A stretch of DNA of 64,000 nt. It comes from Cellulomonas sp. URHD0024. GTDB taxonomy: Bacteria; Actinomycetota; Actinomycetes; Actinomycetales; Cellulomonadaceae. Shown piece by piece: positions 28,350 through 37,277 of the stretch. Both the position numbers and the translations under genes were made by a program. The stretch covers positions 620,001-684,000 of the forward strand of contig NZ_AUEW01000001.1 of the NCBI RefSeq assembly GCF_000426185.1. Direction: 5' to 3'. The notes beneath the pieces were generated by a model, which saw only the letters and a list, made by a program, of their open reading frames with translations, was not told the DNA's origin and searched no databases. The first letter of the stretch is position 1, and each line of letters begins with the position of its first letter.

Positions 28350-28751
28350 ATGGGCATCACAACGAATTTCGGCAACGGCGACGTCCTCCTCTGGATGCTC
28401 GAGTTCTTCCTTTTCATCATCTGGTTCTGGCTCTTGATCGCGATCTTCTCGGACCTGTTCCGGGACAGGAGCACCGGCGGCGGCGTGAAGGCTCTGTGGG
28501 TCTTCTTCCTGATCATCCTGCCGTTCCTGGGGATCCTGCTGTACCTGATCTTCCGTGGTCGGGGCATGGGCGAGCGCGGCCTGGCACAGGCAGCCGCGGC
28601 GCAGGAGCAGCTCGACGCGCAGATCCGCACGGCAGCCGCCGGACCGGTCGACTCGCCCGCCGACCAGATCGCCAAGGCGAAGGCGCTCCTGGACAACGGT
28701 GCGATCACACAGGCCGAGTTCGACTCGCTCAAGGCTGCGGCGCTGGCCTGA
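28350..28751 (+). CDS. PLDc_N + SHOCT small membrane protein
   Basis: This 133-residue protein has two N-terminal membrane helices of the PLDc_N type (residues ~12-35 and ~47-68, LWVFFLIILPFLGILLYLIFRGRGM) and a C-terminal SHOCT motif (DQIAKAKALLDNGAITQAEFDSLKAAAL). SHOCT segments are short oligomerisation or anchoring helices; the combination is common in actinobacteria and has no defined activity. A strong ribosome site (ggagg) precedes the ATG. A strong hairpin follows its stop. Confidence 0.85.
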   Translation: MGITTNFGNGDVLLWMLEFFLFIIWFWLLIAIFSDLFRDRSTGGGVKALWVFFLIILPFLGILLYLIFRGRGMGERGLAQAAAAQEQLDAQIRTAAAGPVDSPADQIAKAKALLDNGAITQAEFDSLKAAALA

Positions 28752-28757
28752 TCGTCC

Positions 28758-28799
28758 CGACGAGCCGGCTGAGGACCACGGGCCTCAGCCGGCTCGTCG
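28758..28799. terminator. Bidirectional hairpin terminator between convergent genes
   Basis: A perfect 17-bp stem (28758-28774 with 28783-28799) around an 8-nt loop lies between the convergent SHOCT and hrpB genes. There is no clear T tract on either side, so termination efficiency is inferred from stem strength. Confidence 0.7.
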
Positions 28800-28816
28800 C
28801 TGTCTGCGACGGCCCG

Positions 28817-31306
28817 TCAACGCGCGGGGCGACGTACCCCTCGCGTGGGTTCCGCGGTCAGCGGGTCGTCGGGCCACGCGTGCTTCGGGTACCGGGCTCG
28901 AAGCTCCGCACGGACCTGCGGGTACCCGGTCCTCCAGAACGACGCGAGGTCAGCCGTGACGGCCGCAGGTCGTCCGGCCGGCGACAGCAGGTGCAGGAGC
29001 ACGGGCACCCGGCCATCGGCCAGTCTCGGTGTCTCGCGCCAGCCGAAGGTCTCCTGCAGCCGCACGCCGAGCACAGGTTGGTCGCCGGTGTAGTCCACCG
29101 GCACGGTCGTCCCGCTGGGCACCTGCAGCCGCTCCGGCGCGAGGACGTCCAGACGCGCCGCATCCGGCCAGGGCAGCAGGCGGCGCAACGCCGACGTCAC
29201 ATCGATGCGGTGCAGGTCGGACGACGCGCGGGTCAGGTCCGGTCCGAGCCACGCGTCGAGGGTGTCGAGGAGCGCTCCGTCGGACACGTCCGGCCACGGC
29301 TCGCCCAGCGCTCGGTGCAGGAACGCGAGACGAGCCCGCAGCGCGGAGGCGCCCTGCGACCACCGCAGCACGCCCAGCCCGTCGCGCCCCACGCCGTCGC
29401 GCACCGCCGCCTGGACCAGAGCCGGGGCGGGGTCGGTCAGCCGCTGCGAGGTCAGCTCGATCGCCCCCAGTGACCGCACCCGTCGCGCGACCACCCGGCC
29501 GGCTTGCCACTCGACGCGCTCCTCGTCGCGAACGAGCGCGGGCGCTGCCTCGAGGGCGAGGTCCGCGTCGAAGGGAGCCGCGGACCGTATCGTCGCGTCG
29601 CGTCGAGCCGCGCCGCGGTCGGCGTCGGCCACGGCGAGCCACGAGAACCCCGCCAGGGGCGAACCGGTCGGCAGCGTCGCACCCGTGCCGGACGCCATGA
29701 GGTACGCCGACCCGCCCGGCCGCAGGCGCGCGATGCGGTCCGGGTGGGCGAGCGCGACGACGAACGCCGTGGCGAGGTCGTCGGTCAGCCCGCTGCCGGG
29801 CGTCCGATCGGGCAGGGCCGCCAGCAGGCGTGTCGTCTGTGCCCGCCACCGATCGGTGTCCGGGCTTCCGCGCCGAACTGCTCGCAGCGCCGCGACGAGA
29901 TCGCCGCCGGGCGCGCGCAGGTCGTCGGAGAGCATCGCCACGATCTCTGCGGCACGCCGGGCCCCTACCACCGCCGCGCCGTCGAGCAGGGCGCGCGCCA
30001 GCCGCGGATCGACCGGGACCGCGGCGACCGCCCGCCCACGCGACGTGACGGAACCGTCTGCAGCGAGGGCGCCGAGGCCCTGCAGGGTCGCGACGGCCGC
30101 CTCGAGCGCCGCGGCAGGCGGCGGGTCCAGCAGCGCCAGGTCGGCCCCGGTGGGACTCCCCCAGCAGGCGAGCTCGAGCGCGAACGCCGTCAGGTCCGCG
30201 GTACGGATCTCGGGCTCCGGATGTGCCGGCAGGCGCACGTGGTCGGCCTCCGTCCAGCACCGGTAGACCGCGCCGGGTCCCTCTCGACCAGCCCGTCCCG
30301 CACGCTGCTCGGCCGCAGCACGGCTCACGCCGACGGTGACGAGCCCAGCCAGACCGCGCCGATGATCGGTCCGGGGTTGTCGCGAGAACCCGGCATCCAC
30401 CACGACCCGGACGCCGGGCACCGTCAACGACGACTCCGCGACCGCCGTCGAGACCACCACCCGACGCCGAGGTCCCGGCGCCAGGGCGAGGTCCTGGTCC
30501 CGTGACGGCAGCCGGCCGTGCAGCGGTCGGACGTCCGCGTCCACCCCCGAGAGCCGTCGCGCGACAACCCCGATCTCGCCGGCCCCCGGGACGAACACGA
30601 GGACGTCACCCGCACGCTCCTGCAGCGCGCGACGCACCGTGCCCGCGACATGGTCGAGAAAGCCCGGCGTCACCCCGCGCTCGTCGGTCCGGGTGACGCG
30701 CGGCGGGGCCGGGCACCACAGCACGTCCACGGGGTGCAGGGCCGCCTCGACCGACACGACCGGCGCCCCGGAGAGCAGCGCTGCCGTCCGTTGCGCCTCG
30801 AGCGTCGCCGACATCGCCACGACCACGAGGTCGTCCCGCAGGTGGCTGCGGACGTCGACGAGCAGCGCCAGGGCGAGGTCGCCGTCGAGATGCCGCTCGT
30901 GCACCTCGTCGAGGACGACCGCCCCGACGCCGGCCAGCTCCGGATCCCGCTGCAGGCGCCGAAGCAGGATCCCAGTGGTCACCACCTCGATCCGGGTCGT
31001 GGCGCTCGTGCGGCTCTCACCCCGCACGCTGAACCCGACCGTCGCGCCGACCGGCTCGCCGATCAGGTTCGCGAGCCGGCGGGCCGCGGCGCGGGCAGCG
31101 ATCCGGCGCGGCTGGGTCACGACGATGCGTCCCGGGATCGCGGCCGCGACCGCGGGCGGGACGAGGGTCGTCTTGCCCGTGCCGGGCGGAGCCTGGACGA
31201 CCACGACGCCGCGGTCCAGCACCGCGGCGACGACCTGGTCGAGCGCACCCCGTACCGGAAGCTGCGGCGGATCGGCCAGCAGCTTCGTGATGGGGTCCGC
31301 GTCCAC
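28817..31306 (-). CDS. hrpB: ATP-dependent helicase HrpB
   Basis: This 829-residue DEAH-family helicase has motif I APPGTGKTT (~39-47), motif Ia TQPRRIAARAAARRLA, motif II DEVH (in VVLDEVHERHLDGDLAL) and motif III MSATLE. The helicase C domain carries VFVPGAGEIG and VSTAVAESSLTVPGV, and motif VI reads EQRAGRAGREGPG. The HrpB-specific C-terminal region ends with WPDDPLTAEPTRG, and length fits the family. HrpB is a cytoplasmic RNA-helicase-like protein whose physiological substrate is not well defined. It is followed 57 nt upstream on the map by the PAP2 gene on the same strand. Confidence 0.93.
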   Translation of the reverse strand: MDADPITKLLADPPQLPVRGALDQVVAAVLDRGVVVVQAPPGTGKTTLVPPAVAAAIPGRIVVTQPRRIAARAAARRLANLIGEPVGATVGFSVRGESRTSATTRIEVVTTGILLRRLQRDPELAGVGAVVLDEVHERHLDGDLALALLVDVRSHLRDDLVVVAMSATLEAQRTAALLSGAPVVSVEAALHPVDVLWCPAPPRVTRTDERGVTPGFLDHVAGTVRRALQERAGDVLVFVPGAGEIGVVARRLSGVDADVRPLHGRLPSRDQDLALAPGPRRRVVVSTAVAESSLTVPGVRVVVDAGFSRQPRTDHRRGLAGLVTVGVSRAAAEQRAGRAGREGPGAVYRCWTEADHVRLPAHPEPEIRTADLTAFALELACWGSPTGADLALLDPPPAAALEAAVATLQGLGALAADGSVTSRGRAVAAVPVDPRLARALLDGAAVVGARRAAEIVAMLSDDLRAPGGDLVAALRAVRRGSPDTDRWRAQTTRLLAALPDRTPGSGLTDDLATAFVVALAHPDRIARLRPGGSAYLMASGTGATLPTGSPLAGFSWLAVADADRGAARRDATIRSAAPFDADLALEAAPALVRDEERVEWQAGRVVARRVRSLGAIELTSQRLTDPAPALVQAAVRDGVGRDGLGVLRWSQGASALRARLAFLHRALGEPWPDVSDGALLDTLDAWLGPDLTRASSDLHRIDVTSALRRLLPWPDAARLDVLAPERLQVPSGTTVPVDYTGDQPVLGVRLQETFGWRETPRLADGRVPVLLHLLSPAGRPAAVTADLASFWRTGYPQVRAELRARYPKHAWPDDPLTAEPTRGVRRPAR

Positions 31307-31363
31307 GGATGGAGTCTGCCCTGGTCCGGGTGCGACCGGGCAACCAGGCCAGCGCAGGCGCCG

Positions 31364-32257
31364 TCAGGCGGCCGGGGGCCTACCCGTGTCCCGCTCGTGC
31401 GACGAGATCTCCCGGAGCTCGACGACCGCCGGGGGTTCGTGCATCTCCGCCGCGGAGTAGGCCTCGGCGGCGGCCAGTGCGTAGTCCTGCGGTATCGCGA
31501 CCCGCGCACCGCTGCGCCGTCCGGTCGCGACCGCGGAGGCGTACGGCCGGCCGGCGACCCACCAGCACGCGAGCACGAGTGCGCCGCCGGCGACCGCGTC
31601 CAGGAGCCAGTGGTTCGCGGTGAGGACGACGACGGCCGTGGTCGTGGCGACGTAGCCGAACGCGAGGACCTTGAGCCAGCGCCGACGGGCGAGGCAGGCC
31701 AGCACGACACTCACCCACAGCGCCCAGCCCACGTGCATGGACGGCATCGCCGCGACCTGGTTGGTCACCGTGCTGGCGTTCTGCGCCTGCTCGGCGGCCG
31801 ACGGCCACCACCCGTACTGCGAGGTCGTGGACACGGTGTCGATGAAACCGGCAGTCAGCCGCGGCGGGGCGGTCGGGTAGAACATGTAGCCGAACAGCGC
31901 GATGAACGTGGCCGCGAACAGCGCGGTGCGGGCGGGCCGGTAGAGCGCGGGACGCCGGACGTAGAGGACGATGAGCACGGTCCAGGTGACGATGAAGTGC
32001 ATCGTCGCGTACCAGTAGGCCGAGAACACCGACACCGCGGTGATCGGCGTGACCGCGTGGTTGACGGCCTGCTCGATGTCGATGTGGAGCCACCGCTCGA
32101 CCTCGAGGATCTGCAGGGCGTGGTGGCGGGCGGCGCCCCAGTCGCCACCCACGACGAACCGGGTGGCGCTGTACGCGGCGTAGAGGGCAACAACAAGAGC
32201 GAGCTCGCGCAGCGCAGCGCGTCTCGCGAAGATTCGTGCAGGGGCCTCTTCCACCAT
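31364..32257 (-). CDS. PAP2/Aur1-like membrane phosphatase or phosphotransferase
   Basis: This 297-residue protein has about six membrane helices. It carries the PAP2 motif 2 AAMPSMHVGWAL and motif 3 NHWLLDAVAGG, each with the catalytic His. The segment GYMFYPTAPPRL is typical of the Aur1/inositolphosphotransferase-like branch (PAP2_3), in which motif 1 is weak, as here. Substrates are probably lipid phosphates at the outer membrane face. ATG 32257 is chosen because a TAGCCT -10 box ends 7 nt before it, giving a leaderless start; an in-frame extension to 32311 would overlap that promoter. The C-terminal ~60 residues are soluble and variable. Confidence 0.85.
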   Translation of the reverse strand: MVEEAPARIFARRAALRELALVVALYAAYSATRFVVGGDWGAARHHALQILEVERWLHIDIEQAVNHAVTPITAVSVFSAYWYATMHFIVTWTVLIVLYVRRPALYRPARTALFAATFIALFGYMFYPTAPPRLTAGFIDTVSTTSQYGWWPSAAEQAQNASTVTNQVAAMPSMHVGWALWVSVVLACLARRRWLKVLAFGYVATTTAVVVLTANHWLLDAVAGGALVLACWWVAGRPYASAVATGRRSGARVAIPQDYALAAAEAYSAAEMHEPPAVVELREISSHERDTGRPPAA

Positions 32258-32264
32258 CGGGACG

Positions 32265-32270
32265 AGGCTA
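32265..32270 (-). promoter_or_regulatory. -10 box TAGCCT of a leaderless transcript
   Basis: On the minus strand TAGCCT is followed by 7 nt and then ATG 32257 of the PAP2 gene. Confidence 0.55.
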
Positions 32271-32391
32271 GCGGACGGGTGCGACATGAATTGCCGGTCC
32301 GCGCCGATCAATGGTGTGACATCCGTCAGGAATCGTTAAGGTCGCGTTCCGTCAATTCACCGGAATTCACCCGCCGAGCCCGCGCGGCCGT

Positions 32392-33276
32392 TCACGCTGC
32401 CGCGGGTTCGGCAACCCTGTCGCGCGCCGACTCGACAGGGAGCAGGATCGCGCCGAGCAGGAAGCAGACGGCTCCGACGAACGTGCCGACGTTCACGAGG
32501 GCGAGGTTGGCAAGCTCACCCGTGGAGCGGAGGTAGCGGGCCCCGACGGCGGACAGGCCGAACGCGATCGAGCCGAGCAGGTTGAGGGCGCCGATGCGCC
32601 AACCGGTCGAGCGGTCGGACCTCGGCAGGATGCCTCGGTTCACCTCGGAGTACGCGAACCAGCTCGCGACGAGGAAGGCGACCGAGCCGAGGGCGTCGGG
32701 CGCCCAGATCAGGTGCCGCTCCTGCGCGACGGTGAAGTCGGTGCGGGTGGCGGCGAACGTGGTCACGTTGAAGAACAGGGTGCCGACGAGCTGGACGAAC
32801 GCGGCCCAGAAGTCCAGGCGCCTCGGCTTCCACCCGATGAGCCGGCGCAGGGGGCCGCGGGTCGGCTTGTCCGCGATGAAGATCCCCTCGGGCGCCGTGA
32901 CGGTCTCGCGGTACTGCAGGTACCCGGCGCTGGTGAAGAACAGGGAACCGACGAAGAACGTCCACGCGACCGTCGCTGCTGCGACGTTGTCGAAGTAGAC
33001 CGGCAGCGACCCGAGCGCGAAGCAGACCGAGCCGATCGCGAACAGGCTGCCGATCCACCAGCTCATCGCGGTCGGGCGCTCGACCCAGGAACGGGCCGGG
33101 TCCAGCACGCGGTCCTCCAGCAGACCCAGCCCTTTGCGGTGCCGACGAGAGCTCCAGTGCACCCGGGACCCGTCGGGACGCTCCAGCACGGCACCGGTCA
33201 CGAACGATGCCGGGCCGGAGGTCTCGACGACGGTCCATCCCTCGGGGAGGTCGGGGATGGTCGTGCCCGTGGTCAC
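32392..33276 (-). CDS. YrhK-like membrane protein coupled to glutamate decarboxylase
   Basis: This 294-residue protein has about seven membrane helices after a ~75-residue soluble start (IPDLPEGWTVVETSGPASFVTGAVLERPDG). The helix pair SLFAIGSVCFALGSLPVYFDN and AWTFFVGSLFFTSAGYLQYRE matches the YrhK fold, and a related pair recurs further on (GALNLLGSIAFGLSAVGARYL). The GTG start overlaps the stop of the decarboxylase gene (GTGA), so the two are co-translated. It is not a GadC-type antiporter. A role linked to glutamate/GABA or acid stress is inferred only from coupling. The joined reading frame continues upstream to 34722, but that part is antisense-type read-through of the decarboxylase gene. 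Confidence 0.78.
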   Translation of the reverse strand: MTTGTTIPDLPEGWTVVETSGPASFVTGAVLERPDGSRVHWSSRRHRKGLGLLEDRVLDPARSWVERPTAMSWWIGSLFAIGSVCFALGSLPVYFDNVAAATVAWTFFVGSLFFTSAGYLQYRETVTAPEGIFIADKPTRGPLRRLIGWKPRRLDFWAAFVQLVGTLFFNVTTFAATRTDFTVAQERHLIWAPDALGSVAFLVASWFAYSEVNRGILPRSDRSTGWRIGALNLLGSIAFGLSAVGARYLRSTGELANLALVNVGTFVGAVCFLLGAILLPVESARDRVAEPAAA

Positions 33277-34685
33277 TTCGCCAGGCCGGTGCGCGCCTTG
33301 CTCTTGGCGGCGGCGTGCGCAGGCGAGGTCCAGACGTCGGGCTTTCGCGCCTGCTTGTGCGTGGGCTGCTCGGCCGCCAGTCCCTCGTAGGCCAGGAACA
33401 GGTCCTTGAGCAGCTGCTCGATCATGAGCCTGCTGAGGTCGAGGCGGACGACGACGCGCAGGAGGTGGGTCTCCTCGGCGTCGGGCGGGAGGCTGTACGC
33501 CGGCACGATCCAGCCGTCCTCGCGCAGCCGGGAGGACAGGTGGTAGACGTCGAAGCCCGGGTCGCCCTTGAGCGTGAAGGTCACCACCGGCTCGGCCAGC
33601 CCCGGGTTGAGGATCTCGAACTTCCCGCTGGCGACGAGGCTCTCGTTGAGGAACCGGGCGTTGGCCAGCATCGTCTCGACGATCGCGGTGTACCCCGACC
33701 GGCCCAGCCGCAGGAAGTTGTACAGCTGCGCCTGGATCATGGCCGACCCGCGCGAGAAGTTGAACGTGAACGTGGGCTGCGCACCGCCGAGGTAGTTGAC
33801 GCTGAAGACGAGGTCCTCGGGCAGCTTGGTCGAGTCCCGGAAGATCAACCAGCCGACGCCCGGGTAGACCAGGCCGTACTTGTGCCCGGAGGCGTTGATC
33901 GAGGCCACCTGCTCGAGGCGGAAGTCGAACCTGAAGTCGGGCTCGGCGAACGGGGCGATGAACGCGCCGCTCGCGCCGTCGACGTGCAGCGGGACGTCCC
34001 AGCCCTTCTCCTTCTTGATCCGCACCAGGAGGTCGTTGATCTCCTCGATCGGGTCGGACTCGCCCACGTGCGTGGTGCCCAGGACGGCTCCGACAGCGAT
34101 CGTGTTCTCGTCCACCAGCGGCTCGACGTCGTCGGCGCTGATGACGAACCGGTCCTTCTTCATGGGGATCTTGCGCATCTCCACGTCGAAGTAGTTGGCG
34201 AACTTGTCCCAGACCACGTGGGTCTCGGCGCCGAACACGACGTTGGGCCTGTCGGTCGGCAGCCCCGCAGCGGCGCGACGGTTGCGCCAGGTGCGCTTGT
34301 GGGCGAGCAGGCCGAGCATGATCGCCTCGGAGGAGCCGATCGTCGCGACGCCCACGACCTTGGCGTTGTCCGGCGCGTGGAACAGGTCGCCGAGCATGTG
34401 CACGGCCGCCTCCTCCACGAGCGACGCGGCCGGGTACTCCTCGTGGTCGATGTGGTTCTTGCGGATCGTGTCGTGGATGAGCTTCTCGGCCTGCGGCTCC
34501 ATCCAGGTGGTCACGAACGACGCGAGGTTCAGCGTCTCGCGGCCGTCGAGCATCAGGCCGGTGTGCAGCAGCTCGTACGCCTCGTCGGGATCGATGCCGT
34601 GCTCGGGGAACACGCCCCGGTCGATGTGGTCCCGGAAGCTGGGCCGCCCGTGGATCGGGCCGTACACGTCGCGCTTGTCGGTCAC
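33273..34685 (-). CDS. gadB: Glutamate decarboxylase
   Basis: This 470-residue PLP enzyme converts glutamate to GABA and CO2, using up a cytoplasmic proton. Clear matches are RPSFRDHIDRGVFPEHGIDP near the start, VGVATIGSSEAIMLG, LHVDGASGAFIAPF, and the PLP lysine K269 in SINASGHKYGLVYPGVGW. Length is as usual for the family. GTG 34685 is chosen because upstream in-frame sequence lacks family residues, and purine-rich ggagcag lies before it. The 5' region contains a small hairpin (34711-34726, CCGGGT/ACCCGG). It is divergent from the SDR gene at 34919 and is followed by the coupled YrhK-like gene. No GABA antiporter is in the window. Confidence 0.95.
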   Translation of the reverse strand: MTDKRDVYGPIHGRPSFRDHIDRGVFPEHGIDPDEAYELLHTGLMLDGRETLNLASFVTTWMEPQAEKLIHDTIRKNHIDHEEYPAASLVEEAAVHMLGDLFHAPDNAKVVGVATIGSSEAIMLGLLAHKRTWRNRRAAAGLPTDRPNVVFGAETHVVWDKFANYFDVEMRKIPMKKDRFVISADDVEPLVDENTIAVGAVLGTTHVGESDPIEEINDLLVRIKKEKGWDVPLHVDGASGAFIAPFAEPDFRFDFRLEQVASINASGHKYGLVYPGVGWLIFRDSTKLPEDLVFSVNYLGGAQPTFTFNFSRGSAMIQAQLYNFLRLGRSGYTAIVETMLANARFLNESLVASGKFEILNPGLAEPVVTFTLKGDPGFDVYHLSSRLREDGWIVPAYSLPPDAEETHLLRVVVRLDLSRLMIEQLLKDLFLAYEGLAAEQPTHKQARKPDVWTSPAHAAAKSKARTGLAK

Positions 34686-34918
34686 GGAACTGCTCCCTCG
34701 AGTCCGTCCGCCGGGTCCGCACCCGGGGAGATGTGCACGTACCTGCGTTGCCGAACGTAGCAGCCGAACATGCACGTCTGTCCTGGTCTGTCCCGAACTC
34801 GTGATCGTCCCGGAACGGCGCCGCGGCCTGCCGGTAGACTGGGGGCTCCCCCGCGCCCGGCTCTCGTGCTCACCTCTGCTCGTCGGCCATCCGACGACGA
34901 CCCGCTAGGACACGCACG

Positions 34919-36373
34919 ATGACGACCCTGACGAACGAGCCCGTGACGCACGAGGTCGACGAGGCCGACCTGCAGACCTTCCTGCGGGTCGCCGAGCAGA
35001 TCAGCGCGCTCCCCTCCGACCACCCGCACCTCGCGCTCGCGCGACGGGCCACCTCGGCGCTGTTCAAGGCGGCCAAGAAGCAGCGCCGGGCCGAGAAGCG
35101 CGACGCGATCAGCTCGGCCGACCGTGCCGTCATCGCGGCGACGGCGACGGGCAGCCCCGGCCGGATCGACGACGAGACCAACGGCATCCCACTCGTCTCG
35201 TCGGCACAGGGAGCGACCGCGGGGACGCTGCTGAAGGCTCGGCCCTGCTACATCTGCAAGGAGCCGTACGTCGACGTCGACGCGTTCTACCACCAGCTCT
35301 GCCCGGCGTGCGCGCTGCTCAACCACGCCAAGCGTGACGCGCGGACCGACCTGACCGGCAAGCGCGCCCTGCTCACGGGTGGCCGCGCGAAGATCGGCAT
35401 GTACATCGCGCTGCGGCTGCTGCGCGACGGCGCGACGACGACCATCACCACCCGGTTCCCGCGCGACGCCGCGCGCCGGTTCGCGGCGATGTCCGACAGC
35501 GACGAGTGGCTCGACCGGCTGAGCATCGTCGGCATCGACCTGCGCGACCCCGCCCAGGTGGTCGCGCTGGCCGACGAGGTCGCCGCGCAGGGGCCGCTCG
35601 ACATCCTCATCAACAACGCCGCGCAGACCGTCCGCCGGTCTCCGGGCGCGTACTCGCACCTGGCCGACGCCGAGCTGGAGCCGCTCCCGGACCGTCCGCT
35701 GCCGCCGATCACGACGTTCGGCCGCACCAGCAGCGCCCACCCGCACGCGCTGGCAGGCTCGGTCACCGAGCTGACGAGCATCGCGGCCGGCGCCGGTGTC
35801 GCGGAGCTGGCGCTGACCGCCGAGGCGGCGTCGCTGACCCGGCTCGTCGCCGGCACGGCCATCGACGCGGGCGGCCTCGTGCCGGACACCGCGGAGTCGA
35901 ACAGCTGGGTGCACACCGTCGACCAGGTGGACCCGATGGAGCTGCTCGAGGTCCAGCTGTGCAACCAGACGGCGCCGTTCATCCTGGTCAGTCGACTGCG
36001 ACACGTCATGCGCCGACCGGTCGGACGCTCGTACGTGGTGAACGTCTCGGCCATGGAGGGCGTCTTCTCGCGCGGCTACAAGGGCCCCGGCCACCCGCAC
36101 ACCAACATGGCGAAGGCTGCCCTCAACATGCTCACGCGCACGAGCGCGACCGAGCTGGCGCAGGACCGCATCCTCATGACCAGCGTGGACACCGGGTGGA
36201 TCACCGACGAGCGGCCGCACCCCACCAAGGTCCGGCTCGCCGAGGAAGGCTTCCACGCCCCCCTGGATCTCGTCGACGGCGCCGCTCGTGTCTACGACCC
36301 GATCGTGCGCGGCGAAGCCGGCGAGGACCTGTACGGCTGCTTCCTCAAGGACTACGCGCGCTCTGCTTGGTGA
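34919..36373 (+). CDS. Unusual SDR-family protein with N-terminal zinc knuckle
   Basis: This 484-residue protein has a ~145-residue N-terminal extension with two CxxC pairs (CYIC, then CPAC) that likely bind zinc. The Rossmann part starts at LTGKRALLTGGRAKIGMYIAL, with the NAD-fold motif TGGRAKIG and LDILINNAAQT. The active site is atypical: Ser is present in VVNVSAMEGVF, but the usual YxxxK reads TNMAK, so the catalytic Tyr is absent. About 100 residues are inserted after NNAAQT. It may bind a nucleotide without normal dehydrogenase chemistry. As far as I recall, such genes lie close to DUF6421 genes in actinobacteria, as here (38052). Confidence 0.8.
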   Translation: MTTLTNEPVTHEVDEADLQTFLRVAEQISALPSDHPHLALARRATSALFKAAKKQRRAEKRDAISSADRAVIAATATGSPGRIDDETNGIPLVSSAQGATAGTLLKARPCYICKEPYVDVDAFYHQLCPACALLNHAKRDARTDLTGKRALLTGGRAKIGMYIALRLLRDGATTTITTRFPRDAARRFAAMSDSDEWLDRLSIVGIDLRDPAQVVALADEVAAQGPLDILINNAAQTVRRSPGAYSHLADAELEPLPDRPLPPITTFGRTSSAHPHALAGSVTELTSIAAGAGVAELALTAEAASLTRLVAGTAIDAGGLVPDTAESNSWVHTVDQVDPMELLEVQLCNQTAPFILVSRLRHVMRRPVGRSYVVNVSAMEGVFSRGYKGPGHPHTNMAKAALNMLTRTSATELAQDRILMTSVDTGWITDERPHPTKVRLAEEGFHAPLDLVDGAARVYDPIVRGEAGEDLYGCFLKDYARSAW

Positions 36374-36445
36374 CGCTGGTCACACTGACGTCCGGGAAGG
36401 CGTCGCCGGGAGGCGGGACGGGCGGACAGACGCCACGATCGGCGC

Positions 36446-37237
36446 ATGCATCGCGAGATGAGCGCGCACCTGGTCCTCGACGTGACGTCACCGGCAACCC
36501 TCGCCTTCGAGCTCGCGGTGTCTGGGCAGTACACCGTGACCGAGGCGCTCACGGTGTCGATCGACGGGGCCTTCGTCGAACCACGTGAGGTCGTCGACAA
36601 CCACGGCACGCGCCTGCACGTCCTCGAAGCCGGCGCCGGTCGCCTGCTGCTGGACTACGCCGCGACCGTCGACGGCCGCGCCGGCTCCGAGAGCGTCGCC
36701 GAGGCGGACCTGCTGCGCTACCTGCGACCCAGCCGCTACTGCGAGTCGGACTCCCTGGGCCCCACCGCACACGCCGAGTTCGCCGGCCTGAGCGGCTACG
36801 ACCTGCTGTCCGCGGTCAGCTCGTGGGTCGGCTCGCGGCTGTCCTACGTCCCCGGATCCAGCCTGCCCACCGACGGAGCGGTCCGGACGCTGCTCGCCCG
36901 CGAGGGCGTCTGCCGCGACTACGCACACCTCGTCGTCGCCCTGCTGCGGGCGCTCGACGTCCCGGCGCGGCTCGCGTCGGTGTACGCCCCGGGGCTGCAG
37001 CCGATGGACTTCCACGCGGTCGCCGAGGCCTACCTCGACGGGCAGTGGTACGTCGTGGACGCGACGACGCTCGCGCCGCGGTCGACGCTCGTGCGGATCG
37101 CGACCGGTCGGGACGCCTCCGACACGGCGTTCCTCAACGTCCACCACGGGTTCGCGGACCTGCTCGAGCTCGAGGTCACGGCCGTCGCGGCGACGCTGCC
37201 CGACGACGACGTGCGCGACCTGGTCGTGATCGGCTGA
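36446..37237 (+). CDS. Transglutaminase-like cysteine protease-fold protein
   Basis: This 263-residue protein has a beta-rich N-terminal domain (~1-100) and a transglutaminase-like core. The catalytic triad is visible as Cys in REGVCRDYAHLVVALLRALDVPAR, His in PMDFHAVAEAYLDGQWYVVDAT and the Asp of VVDAT. Such bacterial enzymes may be peptidases or amide transferases. No signal peptide is seen, so it should act in the cytoplasm. It lies 72 nt after the SDR gene. Confidence 0.85.
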   Translation: MHREMSAHLVLDVTSPATLAFELAVSGQYTVTEALTVSIDGAFVEPREVVDNHGTRLHVLEAGAGRLLLDYAATVDGRAGSESVAEADLLRYLRPSRYCESDSLGPTAHAEFAGLSGYDLLSAVSSWVGSRLSYVPGSSLPTDGAVRTLLAREGVCRDYAHLVVALLRALDVPARLASVYAPGLQPMDFHAVAEAYLDGQWYVVDATTLAPRSTLVRIATGRDASDTAFLNVHHGFADLLELEVTAVAATLPDDDVRDLVVIG

Positions 37238-37264
37238 TCTCCCCGGTTGGGCACCGCCCGCTGC

Positions 37265-37270
37265 TAGCCT
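37265..37270 (+). promoter_or_regulatory. -10 box TAGCCT of a leaderless transcript
   Basis: TAGCCT is followed by exactly 7 nt and GTG 37278 of the channel gene. Confidence 0.6.
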
Positions 37271-37277
37271 CCGGAAC

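Noticed and set aside
33277..34722. Upstream extension of the YrhK-like frame through the decarboxylase gene
   Set aside because: The same strand there encodes glutamate decarboxylase in another frame; the true start is the coupled GTG at 33276.
34711..34726. Hairpin in the gadB leader as a riboswitch
   Set aside because: A single 6-bp stem with no conserved aptamer features.
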